In this document: piece after piece, positions 41,288 to 53,128 of the stretch | Layout of the letters: the number at the start of each line of letters is the position of its first letter | How positions within the stretch are numbered: position 1 is the first letter of the stretch | Assembly: GCF_024679095.1 (NCBI RefSeq) | Contig: NC_066553.1 | Location: forward strand, 1,744,494-1,808,493 | From: Eriocheir sinensis | Taxonomy: Eukaryota > Arthropoda > Malacostraca > Decapoda > Varunidae | Direction: 5' to 3' | Length of the DNA stretch: 64,000 bases | Translations under genes and position numbers: made by a program | Notes under the pieces: model-generated | Told to the model about the DNA's origin: nothing | What the model saw: the letters and a program-made list of their open reading frames with translations, nothing else | Database searches by the model: none

Positions 41288-41517
41288 CAGGTGAAAAAAT
41301 CAACATTGGAAAAAGTCAACATAATTATGGCTTTGAAATTCTTAGTATTCCTTCCTTAGAGTTTAGCGCATTTTTTATCTCCATCTTTTTATTAATGATT
41401 CGTACCTCTGACTCAGAAATCAAGGTGACGTTACTTCTTTTTCCTGTTTTCCCTTTTGTGAAGCTATCTAATAAACATGTACTGGTTATTGTTGTTGTTG
41501 CTATTGTGGGTGTAGTA

Positions 41518-41518
41518 A

Positions 41519-41560
<42 letters not shown>

Positions 41561-41562
41561 AA
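41518..41562. repeat. (AGT)n microsatellite
   Basis: About 14 uninterrupted trinucleotide units. Confidence 0.95.
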
Positions 41563-41738
41563 GTTGTTATTGTTCCTAATTTCCTTGATTATGCAACTAT
41601 CTTTCGCCTGAAACTCGATCCGGATCAGGATGTTTCGTAACCAATTATGCGTTTCAAAATTAACACAAATGCAACACTTATTTTTTTTTATATATACACC
41701 ACACCTGTAATAGTCTTTTTTTTTTGGCATATATATAG

Positions 41739-41741
<3 letters not shown>

Positions 41742-41797
<56 letters not shown>
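41742..41797. repeat. (CT)n microsatellite
   Basis: About 28 CT repeats. Confidence 0.95.
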
Positions 41798-41801
<4 letters not shown>

Positions 41802-42272
41802 CTCTCCCACACTCTCTCACACCCAGGCAGTCGAGTTACCACATAGCCTGTTAGTTAGTGTCTGGCTCTGTGAGAAGGAGGTAGGCGGCCGCTCCTCCTT
41901 CTAACCCTGGCTCTGTACCTTACCATCCCTTCCATCCTTACTATTTCCCTCCAGACAGCCACAACAGGACACGTCTAGGACTCCTTAGGGCGTGAGGATA
42001 TTGCCCAACCCTTCCCCTGAGCTCTGGGACACTTGGAAATAAGGATAAAAAGGAGGTAAGCGGGGGAAAAAGGAAAAGGTTTGGGGAATTTTTGATTGTA
42101 ATTGACCATTTTTTTTTCTCGTCTCATTTGGTTCACTTGGGTTTCGTTTCGTATGTTTCATTTGGGTTCGTCTTGTTTTAATGTGATTTTTACGTGTTTT
42201 TTCCTTTGGTTTAGTGAATTTGTGGGTTTGTATCATGTTAAATAAGAGTATAGGAAGGATATTAGGGTTTTA

Positions 42273-42275
42273 TGT

Positions 42276-42323
<48 letters not shown>
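42273..42323. repeat. compound (GT)n(GA)n microsatellite
   Basis: About 14 GT directly followed by about 11 GA. Confidence 0.95.
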
Positions 42324-42324
<1 letters not shown>

Positions 42325-42420
42325 GGGAGGTTGGCACACATTGGGCACTCTACAGCTGACCCTCTCCTCTCTCCTCCTCCTCCTCCTCCTCCTCCTCTCT
42401 CTCTCTCTCATGGTTACTGA

Positions 42421-42950
42421 ATGCGGAGGAGAGGAAGAAAGGAAGAAGAATTGAAAAGGGAGAGAGAAGGAAGAGAAAGGAGAGAAAGAGGAGGATATGA
42501 AAAGGAGAAGAGGGATAGGGAGAAGAGGAAGGATAGAGAAACAGGGAGAGGGAGGAAGAGAAGGGTGGTTAAGGAAAGAGAAGAAGAGGAAGAGCGAAGG
42601 AATGGGATAAAAATGGAAGAATTAATAAGCTCTGATAAAGAAGAGGGAAATATAGAAGGATAGAAAAGGAAGGGAAGGGAAGGAGAAAGGAGAAGAATAG
42701 GGAAAAGGAAATAATAGGAAGGGAATGAGAAGATAATTATGAAAGGAAGAGAAGGAAGGGATAGTCTTGAAGGAGAGAAAAAAGATGAGGGATTAGAAGG
42801 AAACTATTTTATGAGAAGGGGAAGTAGAGAGGAGGGAAGGGAAGGGAATGCTAGACTAGGAGAAGAAAGGAGGAAGATAATGGGAAGAGCGATAGGAAGA
42901 GAAGGATAATTATAAGGAAAGGGAAGGGAAAGGAATGTTAGGCTAGGCTA
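42421..42950. repeat. purine tract of about 500 bp (plus strand G/A)
   Basis: Almost only G and A on the plus strand, made of GGAAG/GAGAAG variants. Open frames here are Arg/Glu-rich artefacts. Confidence 0.85.
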
Positions 42951-43105
42951 TTCGGGTGGGCGGGGTGGCTGTCTTGTGGTTAGTGTAGCAGGGCGTGAGT
43001 CTGTCTGTGTCTACTGGACTACATACACACACACACACTAATTAACTAACAAACTGACTAACTAATAAGTGTTCCGATGATTACAAACTGATTATTATTA
43101 TTTAG

Positions 43106-43109
<4 letters not shown>

Positions 43110-43151
<42 letters not shown>

Positions 43152-43480
43152 TCGCTCATCACCACCACCACCACCATCATCACCACCAGGGTATGTCACG
43201 TCCACACTCCTCTAGGCCGGATGCTTGCCCACCACCACTATCACCACCACCATTATCACCACCACCACCACCTTCACCTACGGCACCAATCACCTTGCCT
43301 TCACCTGCTTCATATGCTTGGATGTTTCACTTGTCATCCTTTTTGTAGTAATAATAATGCTAAGATTTTTATGTAACCTACTACTACAACTACTTCTACT
43401 ACTACGTCCTTCTATTACTACTGCGACTACTATTATTTCTACTACTACAAATACTACTAATGTTGATCGTAATACTAATA
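43110..43480. repeat. (CT)n and (ACC)n/(ACT)n cluster
   Basis: CT run at 43,110-43,148, ACC-rich tracts to 43,275, interrupted ACT repeats at 43,378-43,475. Confidence 0.85.
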
Positions 43481-43918
43481 ATGAGAATATCATATACTAC
43501 TTCAGTCTCCCCTGTTAAGAATTAAGACATTGAAATGAAAGAAAAAGGAAATATGAACTTGCTTCGTAAATATCACTTAAAACTTAAATTGGACCTCCAT
43601 TCTTTATCTAGTTGAAGATTTATTGGATTCATCTTTGTTTATGACTCAATAATAACCTCGACTGTATATTATTATGTCTTCGTATGTATTTATCATTTAT
43701 TTAGTCTTGTATACGTGTGTAATGTGAGATATAGAGACTAGAGAGTGATAACATTATATTCTAGCACAGATTACAACAATACCTGTGCTTTTTGCTGTGT
43801 CAAGAGGAGGGTTTTGTTAAGCTAATGAATGCTGTAGGAGTTTAGGACTGGAATATACTCGTAATGTTGCAGTGCGTGTCTGTTTGTCTGCGAAATTCAT
43901 TAGAGAGAGAACGCGACA

Positions 43919-43998
43919 GTGTGTGTGTGTGTGTGTGTGTGTGTGTATCTAGCTTGTTAGTCTTGTTTGTATGTGTGTATGTTTTTAGTTTCGCTTTC

Positions 43999-44050
<52 letters not shown>

Positions 44051-44132
44051 CACCTTGCTCACTTTTATCCTAAGTGTGTGTGTGTGTTTCTTTGTGTGTT
44101 TGCGTGTGTGTGGGCAATTTACCTGCCTACCC

Positions 44133-44164
<32 letters not shown>

Positions 44165-44300
44165 CTTCCATTGTCCTCACGGAAGTGCAATCAGACTCAC
44201 GCGACAATATTTACACACACACACGGAAACATTTTTTATTCTTATCTTATTTACCAGGAAGTGGAATGTGTTAACACGATATTTTTATGTGCACGCTATA

Positions 44301-44350
<50 letters not shown>
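43919..44350. repeat. cluster of four (GT)n microsatellites
   Basis: GT runs at about 43,919-43,946, 44,001-44,049, 44,134-44,162 and 44,303-44,347, in one 430-bp stretch. Confidence 0.93.
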
Positions 44351-44929
44351 ATAGGCTGTGTAAAGAAAGCGTATTACGTGTTGCGGATGAGAGAGAGAGA
44401 AATATATGATGTTTTTTTTATTTATTTGTGTGTGTGTATACTGTGCCTTTGATGTAAATACTATGACCCCGCACCCCTGTAAATAACTAGGCCTATTCTA
44501 ATATGACCTGTCTCTTCATTGATATAGTTCTTTTAAGCTGTCTGTCTGAATAACTAAACCTAAATTACCTTGTTCCGGGTTTGATGAGTTTACGCTTCGA
44601 CGCAAAATTACAATTCTCCTGAACTATATCAACGTAATTTTGGGGTGATTCCACGTAATTTTCCTTAATCAGGTCTTTAGAGCGAATTAATTATCCCATA
44701 AAGAGCTTCATTATACGCCAGATAGCTGTGTCATTAGAGTAATTAGTGGGAATGGATATTAAGATTGAAAAACTGAAAATAAGGGCTTGCTGCCTACCAC
44801 GCGGTCTTTACTTATATATGTGTTGTTTATCTGTCTTGAGAGGGCGGTGTTTAAAGGTCTCTGGAACCATACTTGGCTGGTCTTTGAGTTTTCCTGGAAG
44901 CTGAGTTATACTAGGACATTATTATATTA

Positions 44930-45043
44930 TTATTATTATTTTTTTTCTTATTCTCTCATTTTCTTTTTTCTTTTCGTCATCTTTTTCTTTATTCTTCTTT
45001 TTCTATTTTTTCTTTTTTTTTCTTCTTCTTCTTCTTCTTCTTC

Positions 45044-45092
<49 letters not shown>

Positions 45093-45116
45093 TAATACTA
45101 TTGGGATATTCTTCTC

Positions 45117-45190
<74 letters not shown>
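44930..45190. repeat. duplicated compound (TTC)n(TTA)n microsatellite
   Basis: The same compound array, TTC repeats followed by 14-17 TTA repeats, occurs twice in tandem, separated by TACTATTGGGATATTC. Confidence 0.92.
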
Positions 45191-45191
<1 letters not shown>

Positions 45192-45414
45192 GGGATCCAT
45201 GAAAGGGAATAAAGAGATAAAAAAAAACTATATAAACCCAAATAGAGTTCTCTCGATAAGCAGAAATGGATAAAAAAATTAGGGAAATGACAAGAAAGTA
45301 GAGAAAAGAATAAAAAGAAAGAAAAAAGATAAATAAAAAAAATGTCTAATAACTTAACAGGTGGGTGATAATTTTTGCTTTAAACTTATCAATGTCAAAA
45401 AGATACATAGACAT

Positions 45415-45720
45415 TTATTTTTGTTTTGCTCCGAGTGTTTCTCCTTCACCTTACAAAAATAAAACACGCAAAATTGTAAGTTAGCTTCGTGGGATTCTTA
45501 TTTATGGCACATTTATATAGACATTTATTCTTGCTATGCCCTTAGTCTGTCTTCTTTATCTTACACACAACAAAAACTATCATGCAAAATTATCGGTTAG
45601 GTTCATGAGTTATTTACCGGGACATTTATATTCATACATTTATTATTTGTTTTGCTCCTAGTCAGCCTCCATTTCCTTACAAAAAACACTATCATGCAAA
45701 TTGTCAGTTAGGTTGAAGCG
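45415..45720. repeat. degenerate tandem repeat of about 120 bp, 2.5-3 units
   Basis: Units share ACATTTATT...TTGCTCCTAGTC and ACTATCATGCAAAATTATCG GTTAGGTTC. The last unit continues into the left arm of the fold-back pair. Confidence 0.65.
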
Positions 45721-45845
45721 TATCGCCGCGGTTCATTCCTCTCAGTAATAAGTGTGATCACGCTAATCTCACCTGTCGTCGGGGTTGTCAGGTAGTCATT
45801 TGGGGCGTCATTGAATGTTCAGGGGCGTCAGGGGATACATATGTT
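45690..45845. repeat. left arm of 1.3-kb inverted repeat pair
   Basis: CACTATCATGCAAATTGTCA, GGTTCATTCCTCTCAGTAAT AAGTGTGATC and TGTCGTCGGGGTTGTCAGGT recur in reverse complement at 46,886-47,045 with scattered differences (roughly 85% identical by eye). Confidence 0.8.
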
Positions 45846-46050
45846 GGGGGGAGAACGTTTACCAGATGCAAGTTTTTTTGGAGGGGAAACGTTATTCAGG
45901 GCAACACTTTGGGGCGGAGTAGGAACGTTTGTAAAAAAATACTGAAAACGTTTGTTGAGGGAACGTTCGGGAGTGGAGAGGGGAAACGTGGAGAGACGTG
46001 TTGGGAACGTTCACTGAGGGAACGTTTGCCTGCTCAAAACGGCCACAAGG
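45846..46050. repeat. AACGTT-rich patch
   Basis: Seven to eight GGGAACGTT/GAAACGTTT motifs at irregular spacing within 200 bp, immediately inside the left arm of the inverted repeat. Confidence 0.7.
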
Positions 46051-46084
46051 GACTCAAGGTGGCGGTGAAGGGACGGCTGGAAGG

Positions 46085-46470
46085 GGGAAGGTAGGGAGAT
46101 AAAGGGTGAGGAAGGAATGAGAAAGGGAAGGGGACAGGATGGGGAAGAAGAGGGGGAAAGAGGAACTGGAAGTGATGGAAAAGGGAAGAAGAGGGGAAAG
46201 GCAGAGGAAGCTGTGTGAAAGGGAGAGAAGAGGTGGAAGAAAGGACTGGAAGTGGGGTGAAGGATTGAAGGAAGGGATGAGAACGGGAGAGAAAAGAGTG
46301 AAGGGACGGGAAAGGGAAGAAGGAAAGGGGCGGGAAGAGGATCAAGGAATGAGAGAAAGCGATGGGAACGAAGAGGAAGAATATTAATGAGTGGGAAGTG
46401 GGAGGCAGCGGAGGCGAGGAAGATAACGGGGCGGGGAAAAGGTAGAGGGAGAAGAAGGAAGGAAGTCTAT
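46085..46470. repeat. purine tract of about 390 bp
   Basis: G/A-rich plus strand, GGAAG/GGGA variants. Confidence 0.8.
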
Positions 46471-46649
46471 CTTTGCCCGTGGCGGGGGAGGGGCCGGGCG
46501 AGGCAGTCAGGTGTATTGCGTCACGCGTCACCCTTAATAGTCAGGCCACAGGTGCCCGGCGGCGAGGCTCACCCTGCACCGTAACACATTATAACGCGTC
46601 ACGCACCTGCCGCCCCCCGACACGTCATGCACCTGCCGCGGGTTATTAC

Positions 46650-46686
<37 letters not shown>
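46650..46686. repeat. (CA)n microsatellite
   Basis: About 16 CA repeats. Confidence 0.95.
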
Positions 46687-46689
<3 letters not shown>

Positions 46690-46827
46690 TGTCTATATAT
46701 ATACCCCTATGACCGGTAAATTGTAGCTATATTGTAATACGGTGAAACGAATGACCTGACCTTTTCTCTCCTCTGCCATTAGTGTCACCGTGCAGTTTAC
46801 GAGTATGTTCACTTTTTGTACTACCAT

Positions 46828-46882
46828 ACCTTTTTTTTTGCCCTTGAACTGACTCCTCTGCTGTAAAAAAAATAAAAAATAA
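46828..46882 (+). mobile_element. LINE 3'-tail remnant
   Basis: TTTTTTTTTGCCCTTGAACT GACTCC and CTGTAAAAAAA match the end of the shared LINE tail. Confidence 0.55.
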
Positions 46883-46885
46883 ACT

Positions 46886-47045
46886 CCCCTGACGCTCCGA
46901 ACGTTCACTGACGCCCCCAATATCTACCTGACATCCCCGACGACATGTAAAATTAGCGTAATCACACTTATTACTGAGAGGAATGAACGGCTGCGATACG
47001 CAGCAACCTAACCGACAATTTTGCATGATAGTTTTTTTTTTAAGG
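46886..47045. repeat. right arm of 1.3-kb inverted repeat pair
   Basis: Reverse complement of 45,690-45,845. Confidence 0.8.
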
Positions 47046-47214
47046 TAATGAAGACAGACTAGCAGAAAAATAAAGAATTGATGTATTATGTGATCGTACT
47101 GACGGAGTTATCGAGTATATACGTGGTGTCCGAGACCAAGAAATGTGCAAATAAAAATACACTGCACTCTAATGAGGCTAACTTGCTGTGTCTTGATCTG
47201 TATTGCGGTGGAAG

Positions 47215-47345
47215 AGAGATAATTTACATAGATTTACATAGAAAATCAGACCACACAGATCCCATGGTTCAGACTAGGTGGTTTGCCCTTAAACCTAAGT
47301 GATTCTACATTAATCAGATGGCTCCAAAACGTTGCATTTCTACTC
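47215..47345. repeat. dispersed repeat next to (GA)n, copy 1
   Basis: ACATAGATTTACATAG, CAGACCACACAGATCCCATG and CCAAAACGTTGCATTTCT occur as the reverse complement at 50,745-50,860. Confidence 0.8.
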
Positions 47346-47376
47346 TAGTTAATATTAAGTTCAAGGAAGTGACGGT

Positions 47377-47377
<1 letters not shown>

Positions 47378-47430
<53 letters not shown>
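47378..47430. repeat. (GA)n microsatellite
   Basis: About 26 GA repeats. Confidence 0.95.
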
Positions 47431-47434
<4 letters not shown>

Positions 47435-47486
47435 CATTTTTCTTGCACATCGAATGACGAACAAAATATTCAGTACCGTTGTAATG

Positions 47487-47530
<44 letters not shown>
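47487..47530. repeat. (AAT)n microsatellite
   Basis: About 14 AAT repeats. Confidence 0.95.
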
Positions 47531-47531
<1 letters not shown>

Positions 47532-47625
47532 TAAATGAGCAAAAAATCTACTTAATCAAAAGGAGCATAACTTGAATGAAATTGAGAAAAGAAAAAAAAT
47601 GGATGGAAAATAACAATTAAACTAA

Positions 47626-47628
<3 letters not shown>

Positions 47629-47663
<35 letters not shown>

Positions 47664-47990
47664 GTGTTCTGGTAAGGCTTAAGAGGAGGGAAAGATGGTA
47701 TGAAGGAAGGAAGGAAAGAGGAAGAGGAGGAAAATAGAAAAATGTAAAGAAGGAAGGAGGAAAGGAGGAAGAGAAGAGGGGGAAGAAAAAATGAAAGAAG
47801 GGATGAAAAGGAGGAAGAGAGAAGAATGGAAAGAAGGAAGAGAAGAGGAAGTAGAGGGGAAAGAAAAAAGGAAGGAGAGGAAGAAGAAGAAAAGAGAAGG
47901 ATAGAAAGAAGAAAGGGAAGATGACGTTGAAGGGGAAAGAAAAAATGAAAGAAGGAAGGAAGGGAAGAGGAGGAGAGAATCGGGGCGAGG
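47629..47990. repeat. (CT)n followed by purine tract
   Basis: CT run at 47,629-47,661, then about 320 bp of G/A-only-like sequence (GGAAGAGGAAG variants). Confidence 0.88.
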
Positions 47991-48150
47991 CGGGGCGGGG
48001 CAGTGCCATGGGCGGGGCTTCGGGGCTCGACGTGGCACTGACATTGACACCCACGCCGTGAATTCCTTCCTTCCTCCTCCTCCTCCTCCTCCTTCATCTC
48101 CTTCAAGACCAAGACCTAAAGGGCGTGACGGGTTCGCTTTTTGTACGGCT

Positions 48151-48153
<3 letters not shown>

Positions 48154-48243
<90 letters not shown>
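48154..48243. repeat. compound (GT)n(AGT)n microsatellite
   Basis: About 17 GT, then about 15 AGT units. Confidence 0.95.
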
Positions 48244-48659
48244 GCATACCAAGAAAGAATTATACCCTCTTATTTTTCCTAACATTTCTTTCCATCTTTC
48301 CTTTTTTATCTATGTATGTATCTATGTATCTATCTATGTCTATCCATCTATCTATCTCTCTTCCCTCCCTCCCTCCCTCTCTCTCTAAGTTACCAGCCTT
48401 CTTCGATCACTACAGCTATACACAAAACTTGAAGGGGTGGTTTTTGTCCCCCATCTTACCTAACCCTAACGTGCTGAACGACACACACACACACACACAC
48501 TAGGAGGGCTGGTGTTTCGATCTGCTCGCATGGCCTCTACCAGCCTCCGTAGCAGCCAAGAGAGGTCGTCTGCTTCATCCCATGTGGTGTATTAGAAAAG
48601 AAATTGAGGAAATGAGAGGAATGTGTTTGTAAGAAGAGTTGAATTGTGTTTATTTTAAT

Positions 48660-48692
48660 AGGTGCTCCGGTATCTATCTCTATCTCTATCTA

Positions 48693-48723
<31 letters not shown>

Positions 48724-48775
48724 TTCCGTTTCTGTTTTATTATGTGTGTGTATAACATCGATGTCTGCAGGGAAT

Positions 48776-48812
<37 letters not shown>
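48660..48812. repeat. (TATC)n/(TGTC)n and (GT)n cluster
   Basis: Tetranucleotide TATC/TGTC run at 48,670-48,725 and a GT run at 48,779-48,812. Confidence 0.9.
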
Positions 48813-48814
<2 letters not shown>

Positions 48815-48991
48815 GTTCTTTTTCTCTTCTTCCTCTTTTCTCCCTTTATTTTACTGTATATTCCTTTCTTCTCAATTTTTGTGGTCTTAGTTATTTTGTT
48901 AATTATCGTTCTTTTTGTCTCTTTATCTGTTTATCGAAATATTTATGGTATGTGTATATCTCTATGTCTGTCCCTGTCTATCTGTCTATTT

Positions 48992-49205
48992 AGAACCCGG
49001 TAGCTGCGGGGATCATGTTTCTTAAAAGCGAGAAAAATGAGAAAAAGTCATCACTCACACAAACCATTTCATAATATTTATCAACGCATTTGTGATCAGT
49101 TTATGCATCATCTATTTTTGGGGGTATATATCATGGCGAAAATTTAACCCGTCGTTGGTACACGGTAAAGCCACAAATTCGGCCCGTCGCTGATATCGGC
49201 TTACC
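48992..49205. mobile_element. piggyBac-like MITE copy 4 (ends decayed)
   Basis: AACCCGGTAGCTGCGGGGAT and the full body of copy 1 are present, ending GTCGCTGATATCGGCTTA. The flanking TTAA sites are mutated on both sides. Confidence 0.7.
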
Positions 49206-49489
49206 AATCTACACTCTTGCAAACTCCTTATGTTCTTATGGTCTTATGTTCTTTTCATTTTATTCTCCATAATTATCATCATCATCATCAGTATCACCAT
49301 GGCAGCCCCTCCTTGATTTGCTCTTCTTTTCATGAACGTTCACCTTTTTTATTTTTTATTTAGTGAGGAAGACAAACAGACCAGGAAAGAGAAGGCCAGA
49401 CAGGAAATAAATAAATAAAATATATAAAAAATCCTTATTGCGAGATTGAATACAATATAAATCACAGTGAAATATCCCTTAAAACGGAC

Positions 49490-50360
49490 CCCTTTCCTGC
49501 CTAGTCCCTCCTTCCCTTCCTTCCATCTCCTTCTCTCTTCCTCCCCTGCCTTTCCTTCTCTCCCCTCTTCTCCTTTTTCCCTCCCCTTTCCTGCCTAGTA
49601 CCTCCTTTCTTCCCTTCCTTCCATCTCCTTCTCTCTTCCTCCCCTGCGTTTCCTTCTCTCCCCTCTTCCCCTTTTTCCCTCCCCTTTCCTGCCTAGTCCC
49701 TCCTTCCTTCCATCCATTTTCTCTCTACCTCCCCTGCCTTTCTTTCTCTCCCCTCTTCCTCTCTCCCCTTATTCTCTTTCTCCCCTGCCTCAGTGATGGG
49801 TTGTTTTTTCTCCCTCACTTTTCCTCCCTCCCTCCACTTCTCTCACTCCCTTCCCCTCTCTCCCCCTCCCCCGCACCCTTCCCCTCTCTCCCCCTCCCCC
49901 GCACCCTTCATGAGTTTTTCTCCTACCCCAAAACCTGTATATTCGCTTATTTATAAGAAAAAAAGACTGGATGACTAAAATAAAAGACCTCCCCCTTCTT
50001 CCCCTTTCCTCTTCCCCTCTTCCCTCTCTTTTTTCTCCCTCCCTCACCCCCTCCTTCCTTCCCGTTCCTTCATGATGAGCCATTTCCTCTTTTATAAGGT
50101 AAAAAAAGAAAAAAAACCCAGACTGGACCACTGGAAATAAGACCTACCTCCCCATCCTCTCCTCCCTCCTCTTTCCTTTCTTTCTCCTCCCCTTCCTCCA
50201 TGACGGACCTTTTCCTCCCTCCCAAACGTGTATATATAAGTAAGTAAGAAAAAAAAATGGATATGATGAAAAATATAACCTCTCCATCCCCTCCCTCCTT
50301 CCCTCCTTCCTCCATGATAGGCCTATTTTTTTTCCTTCCTCCCCAAACCTGTACATATAA
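49490..50360. repeat. pyrimidine tract of about 850 bp with 100-bp-scale units
   Basis: C/T-rich plus strand. CCCCTTTCCTGCCTAGT...CTCCTTCTCTCTTCCTCCCC recurs three times (49,490-49,750). A looser unit with CCAAACCTGTATAT and GGAAAAAAAATGAC-like parts recurs at 49,900-50,390. Confidence 0.8.
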
Positions 50361-50539
50361 GGGAAAAAAAATGACTGGACGAGTGGAGGAAAAAAGGTGA
50401 CCGTGATGGAGTGGTAAATTGGTGTTGGTGGAAATTCTGTTGTCTGTCTGTCAGCCACGCACGAAAGCCAGCCCCGTTGCTTAGTCCGAATTGGCTCTTG
50501 TTGATGATGATGATGATGGTGTGATGTGATGTAGATGTG

Positions 50540-50596
<57 letters not shown>

Positions 50597-50702
50597 CTTG
50601 CTTGGTCATCCGTTTGTCTGTTCCTCCTTGCATTCCTTTTTTTGTTTGTTTATTTGGTTTCATCTTTTTATGACTCATTCTTGCACTCCTTCATTTCCCC
50701 CT

Positions 50703-50739
<37 letters not shown>

Positions 50740-50740
50740 G
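50540..50740. repeat. (CT)n - GTCCTTGCTTGGTCATCC unit - (CT)n
   Basis: Two CT runs flank a unit that is the reverse complement of the AAAGACAAACCAGCGACCAG unit at 52.8-53.1 kb. Confidence 0.85.
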
Positions 50741-50744
50741 AAAT

Positions 50745-50860
50745 GCAACGTTTTGGAGTCTTCTGATTAATGTAAAATCACTTAGGTTTAAGGACAGACC
50801 ACCAAGTCTGGACCATGGGGTCTGTGTGGTCTGATTATCTATGTAAATCTATGTAAATCT
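50745..50860. repeat. dispersed repeat next to (CT)n, copy 2
   Basis: Reverse complement of 47,215-47,345. Both copies abut a GA/CT microsatellite on the same side. Confidence 0.8.
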
Positions 50861-51029
50861 CGTGGGGTGGATGTGAGCCTTCTCTGTCTCGCCTCATACG
50901 GACTGACGCTCCATCTGGTGGCGGGGCTGCGAGGCTCTCTCCTTAAGACCGAGGAGGAGGAGGAAGAGGACCTTACCCATGAGCTGCCATATTTGGGTTC
51001 AGCGGGTGGCACTATTGCTGTTATTATGT

Positions 51030-51135
51030 GTAGTAGTAGTAGTAGTAGTAGTGGTAGTTGTGATGGTGGTGGGTGGTGGTATTATTATTATTATTATTAG
51101 TGGAGGTGGTGATGGTGTTGGGTGGTGGTATTAAC

Positions 51136-51176
<41 letters not shown>

Positions 51177-51180
51177 CAGT
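51030..51180. repeat. (AGT)n/(GGT)n/(ATT)n cluster
   Basis: AGT run, GGTGGTGGT patch, ATT run, then an AGT run at 51,131-51,173. Confidence 0.9.
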
Positions 51181-51444
51181 ATGTATGTATGTAGTGTAGC
51201 AGTAGTGATAGTGAAAGTAATTGTATGTATGTATGTATGAATTGCGGTTACATATACATTTGAAGGTCATACTTATAAGTGGAGATGCTCTAAGCCTCTC
51301 TTGTTACGCCCTCTGCTCTTAGATGGCGCCACTGTCTTCCATCCCTGTTATTACCCTTCCCTTAGTTTTGTTCCCTATTACTATTATCACCCTTATATCA
51401 TCATCAAACCACATATTAACCCCTTGATCCTCCATTCCCTCACC

Positions 51445-51720
51445 ACACACCCCACCAAAAGCATTCCGATACCTTATTACAAGCATTCCACTAAGCGCAA
51501 CTTCTCTCATCTATAGTTTCCCCAGTAAAAGTGTTCCGATCCCTTATTAAAAGCATTCCACCAAGCAGCTTCTCTCATCTATAGTTTCGCCATTAAAAAT
51601 GTTCCGATACCTTATTACAAGCATTCCACCAAGCAACTCCCGCCATATATAGTTTCCCCCTTAAAAGTGTTCCGATTCCTTTCTCTCTCGTATTCCACCA
51701 AGCAACGGATCCCGCCATTT
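51445..51720. repeat. 68-70-bp tandem repeat, 4 copies
   Basis: TTCCGAT recurs at about 51,464, 51,534, 51,602 and 51,670. Units hold AAGCATTCCACCAAGCA and CTATAGTTTC. Confidence 0.9.
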
Positions 51721-51949
51721 ATAAGTTCACTCCCCCTCTACCACCACCACCTCCTCCTCCTCCTCCTCTTGATGGATGAGATGCATAGTGCGTGGTTTCA
51801 CTTTTTAATAACCCTCACGCCTCCTTTACCCCGCTACCGACGAGGCTGAGTCACGGCTGGCGAGTCTAACTGGGGGAGATGCACGGGGAAATGGTCGCAC
51901 GGGAAATGGTCGCACGGGAAAATGGTCGTACGGAAAGCAGAGAGGGAGG

Positions 51950-52184
51950 GAGAGAGAGAGAGAGGAAGGTTAGGGGTGTGAGGAAGGAAAAGAGAGAGAA
52001 AGGTAGAGGAAGAGAGAATGGAAGGCTGGGAACAGAGAGACACAGAGAGGGAGGGATGGAGAAAAAGATGGAGAAAAAGAGATGGAGAGAGAGACTGTGG
52101 GGGAGGAAAAAAGGAGAGGGGAAGAGAGGAAGGGAGGCTTGGGAATTGAGACACTGAGATAAAGAGAGAGGGCAGACGGAGTAG

Positions 52185-52247
<63 letters not shown>

Positions 52248-52328
52248 GAAATATCAAGCAAGAAGCATAGATGAAGGGATGTTAAGATCGCAGGAGGAGA
52301 CTGTGCAAGGGAAGAAGTGAAGGAGTAG

Positions 52329-52380
<52 letters not shown>

Positions 52381-52666
52381 AAGGGAAATATTTAGCAAAA
52401 AGTGGAGTAACTGTTAAAGGGATGCAAGGGAGAACAAGAAGTGTGGGAGGGAGGGAGAGAGGGAGGGACATGAGACACGGAGAGGAAAGGAGGGAGAGAT
52501 AATTATTAAGGGAGGAAGGAGAACGAAGGAAAAGTCAAGCAAGGAGTAGTGTAAAAATAGACATTAAGGAGAGAAATAAATAAGTTAGGGAAAGTAGGAG
52601 ACACGGAGGAAGGAATGGAGTAGAGGTAGAGGAAAGAGGAAGGACATAAGAAAGAAAGAGGAAGGA

Positions 52667-52746
<80 letters not shown>

Positions 52747-52756
52747 AAGAAAGAGA

Positions 52757-52827
<71 letters not shown>

Positions 52828-52872
52828 GAAAGGAATGCAGAGAGGAAAAGACAAACCAGCGACCAGGCAAGG

Positions 52873-52929
<57 letters not shown>

Positions 52930-52974
52930 GAAAGGAATGCAGAGAGGAAAAGACAAACCAGCGACCAGGCAAGG

Positions 52975-53039
<65 letters not shown>

Positions 53040-53084
53040 GAAAGGAATGCAGAGAGGAAAAGACAAACCAGCGACCAGGCAAGG

Positions 53085-53126
<42 letters not shown>
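51950..53126. repeat. 1.2-kb purine tract with (GA)n arrays and a 50-bp interspersed unit
   Basis: Nearly pure G/A plus strand. GA arrays at 52,191-52,243, 52,331-52,376, 52,674-52,741, 52,759-52,823, 52,878-52,925, 52,979-53,036 and 53,090-53,126. The last four are separated by three near-identical units GAAATGAAAGGAATGCAGAG + AGGAAAAGACAAACCAGCG. Confidence 0.93.
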
Positions 53127-53128
<2 letters not shown>

